DNA of 64,000 bases from Candidatus Roseilinea sp. (GTDB taxonomy: Bacteria; Chloroflexota; Anaerolineae; J036; Brachytrichaceae). This document shows positions 62,581 through 64,000 of the stretch, one piece after another. The notes below the pieces were generated by a model that saw nothing but the letters and a program-made list of their open reading frames with translations, was not told where the DNA came from and did not search any database. How positions within the stretch are numbered: position 1 is the first letter of the stretch; each line of letters begins with the position of its first letter. The stretch spans positions 2,852,001 through 2,916,000 of the forward strand of contig AP024676.1 in the NCBI GenBank assembly GCA_025998955.1, in the 5' to 3' direction. Both the position numbers and the translations under genes were made by a program.

Positions 62581-64000
62581 GTTCAGAAGTCAGAAGTCAG
62601 AGGTCAGAGGTCAGAAGTCAGAGGACAGAGGTCAGAAGTCAGAGGACAGAGACCAGCGGTCGAAACTCAGATGGAGCAAGACCGCACCTCGGCTCTCCTT
62701 TCTCGATTCTCAATGCTCAATTTTCAATTCTTGGCTTCATCCTCGCTGCGTTCCTGGCGCTGTGTGTGATCTATAACGTGACGCTGCCGATGTTCGAGGC
62801 GCCGGACGAGGCATCACACTTTCGCTACGCGCACTACCTGGCCGGCGAGCGACGCCTACCGGATCTGAAGCGCGACCTGCCCTCGCACGAAGTGACGCAG
62901 CCGGTGCTGTACTACGCATTGGCAGCGTTGGTCATCGGCCCGTTCGACCGTAGCAACCTCGACCGATTGGTTTTGCTGAATCCCGACTGGTTCGACCGGT
63001 CACTTAACCAGGGCTATGCCGGCGTGCGCGGCCAGCACATTCATACCCACGCGGAAGACTGGCCCTACCAGGGCGCGGTGTGGGCCGTGCGCGCCGCACG
63101 CCTGCTATCGTCGCTTTTGGGCGCAGCGACGATTGCGCTGGTATACCTGATTGCACGTGACATCTTCGCTGCTCCTACCGTCAACGATGAATCCCGCGCG
63201 CTGATCGCTCACCTGTGCGCGGCGCTGGTCGCCTTCAATCCAAAATTCATCCACATCAGCAGCGTTGTCAGCAACGACATCGCCATTACTCTGGCCGCCA
63301 CGGCTGCCTGCGCGTGGATGGTGCGCATGGCAAGCCCGTCGAACACGTGCGACCGCATCCCATTGCGACAGTTTTTCATCCTAGGCGCGCTCATCGCTGC
63401 GGCCACGCTGTGCAAACTTCAAGGGCTAGGTTTGCTTGTGCCGGCGCTGGCCGCGGTCTTCTTGATCGCGCCGCGCGAACGCCTGCCGGGGCGCATCGCT
63501 ATGTTGCTGGCCGGCTTCTTGGCCGTGGCCGGCTGGTGGTTCGTCTTCAACATGCTCAACTACGGCCACCCGCTCGCTTGGGAACAGATTCAAGAAGCTA
63601 ATGCAGCGCTATTGCGCATCCCGCCGCTGGGCGCCGGTGAGATCCTTGCCACGCTGCCGCTGTGGTTCACTTCGTATTGGGGCAACCTGGGCATTGAGCT
63701 GCACTACGACGACTGGGTGAACACGGTGCTATTCGCCGCGCTGGCGCTGGCGGTGATCGGCTGCGCCATCGCGTTTGCCCGTCGGCTGCCCATGGTCAGT
63801 AACCGCGCCGGCTTTGCGTTGCTGATGATCTGGCAGGTGACCATCACGGCGATGTTCACCTGGTGGTTACGCAGCTACGTGGGCACGGAGAACAGTCGGC
63901 TGATCATGCCGGGCGTCGCGCCGGTCGCGCTGTTGACGGCGATGGGCTGGTTGACGCTCGCGCCGCAACGCGCCTGGGGCGCTGCGTCTATCGCCGGCGC
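62565..64000 (+). CDS. Membrane glycosyltransferase-like protein (partial)
   Basis: The open frame runs past the window end (at least 478 codons). A short-repeat-encoded hydrophilic leader (SEVRSQR units, residues 6-45) precedes the first membrane segment (ILGFILAAFLALCVIYN). Then comes PMFEAPDEASHFRYAHYL, whose P-D-E-x-x-H-F signature fits DUF2142/GT39-type polyprenol-dependent glycosyltransferases, and at least seven more membrane segments. ATG 62565 overlaps the preceding gene; the frame is fully open through the repeat, but the true start could be internal (for example GTG codons or near 62763). Confidence 0.75.
   Translation, partial: MADAVSSEVRSQRSEVRSQRTEVRSQRTETSGRNSDGARPHLGSPFSILNAQFSILGFILAAFLALCVIYNVTLPMFEAPDEASHFRYAHYLAGERRLPDLKRDLPSHEVTQPVLYYALAALVIGPFDRSNLDRLVLLNPDWFDRSLNQGYAGVRGQHIHTHAEDWPYQGAVWAVRAARLLSSLLGAATIALVYLIARDIFAAPTVNDESRALIAHLCAALVAFNPKFIHISSVVSNDIAITLAATAACAWMVRMASPSNTCDRIPLRQFFILGALIAAATLCKLQGLGLLVPALAAVFLIAPRERLPGRIAMLLAGFLAVAGWWFVFNMLNYGHPLAWEQIQEANAALLRIPPLGAGEILATLPLWFTSYWGNLGIELHYDDWVNTVLFAALALAVIGCAIAFARRLPMVSNRAGFALLMIWQVTITAMFTWWLRSYVGTENSRLIMPGVAPVALLTAMGWLTLAPQRAWGAASIAG
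62584..62728 (+). repeat. Heptanucleotide repeat array at the glycosyltransferase start
   Basis: Near-perfect units from 62584 to 62667: CAGAAGT, CAGAAGT, CAGAGGT, CAGAGGT, CAGAAGT, CAGAGGA, CAGAGGT and so on (12 units). A second set of units at 62701-62728: TCTCGAT, TCTCAAT, GCTCAAT, TTTCAAT. Open in the frame of the downstream membrane protein. Confidence 0.9.

Overview
The window is one contiguous piece of a high-GC bacterial chromosome. The likely source is a Chloroflexota (Anaerolineae-like) organism. This is inferred from gene content, the domain style of the secreted proteins, their short C-terminal YLP-type tails and the AT-box promoter style; no rRNA or other taxonomic marker is present to settle it. 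No tRNA, rRNA or CRISPR array was found.

Layout. 0-3.5 kb: a predicted ZTP riboswitch with an overlapping terminator precedes glyA-gcvT (one-carbon and glycine metabolism); GlyA carries an unusual C-terminal extension. 3.5-5.3 kb: an R2-like ligand-binding oxidase whose 3' end is tandemly repeated downstream, then an unknown protein. 5.7-12.2 kb: a secreted alpha/beta hydrolase overlapping a Rieske oxygenase gene, a NarL-type two-component pair and an acyl-CoA synthetase. 12.2-22.2 kb: mixed housekeeping and unknown genes (flavin/F420-type oxidoreductase, YhhN protein, CPBP protease, PQQ-type sugar dehydrogenase, pheA, cyclic-di-AMP receptor, LacI regulator, holA, epimerase). 22.5-30.1 kb: uppP, a Rieske/cytochrome b/dihaem cytochrome c respiratory complex, an MFS transporter and a UbiD decarboxylase.

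30.2-47.3 kb is a long minus-strand block of secreted or membrane proteins in heavy decay: two genes broken by frameshifts, one with two in-frame TGA codons, a subtilase split by an insertion sequence (precise removal restores the frame), a propeller gene and a choice-of-anchor gene cut by an IS3-family element, and leftover C-terminal fragments. It also holds an intact geranylgeranyl-reductase/prenyl-synthase fusion. Several of these proteins end in the same short C-terminal motif, a possible cell-surface sorting or anchoring tail. 47.3-53.4 kb: two helix-turn-helix regulators sharing an upstream sequence block (the first frameshifted), a nucleotidyltransferase-like protein and a glycosidase. 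53.7-58.7 kb: the conserved rpsB-tsf-pyrH-frr-uppS-cdsA cluster. 58.7-64 kb: a small membrane protein, nitroreductase, orphan response regulator, DUF4058 protein, lipoprotein and a membrane glycosyltransferase that runs off the end.

Two window-wide signals stand out. Degenerate tandem heptanucleotide repeats fill many short gaps and enter two reading frames. Many starts have a TAnnnT box only 6-10 bases upstream, which implies leaderless mRNAs. A modular family of intergenic hairpin repeats is also present.
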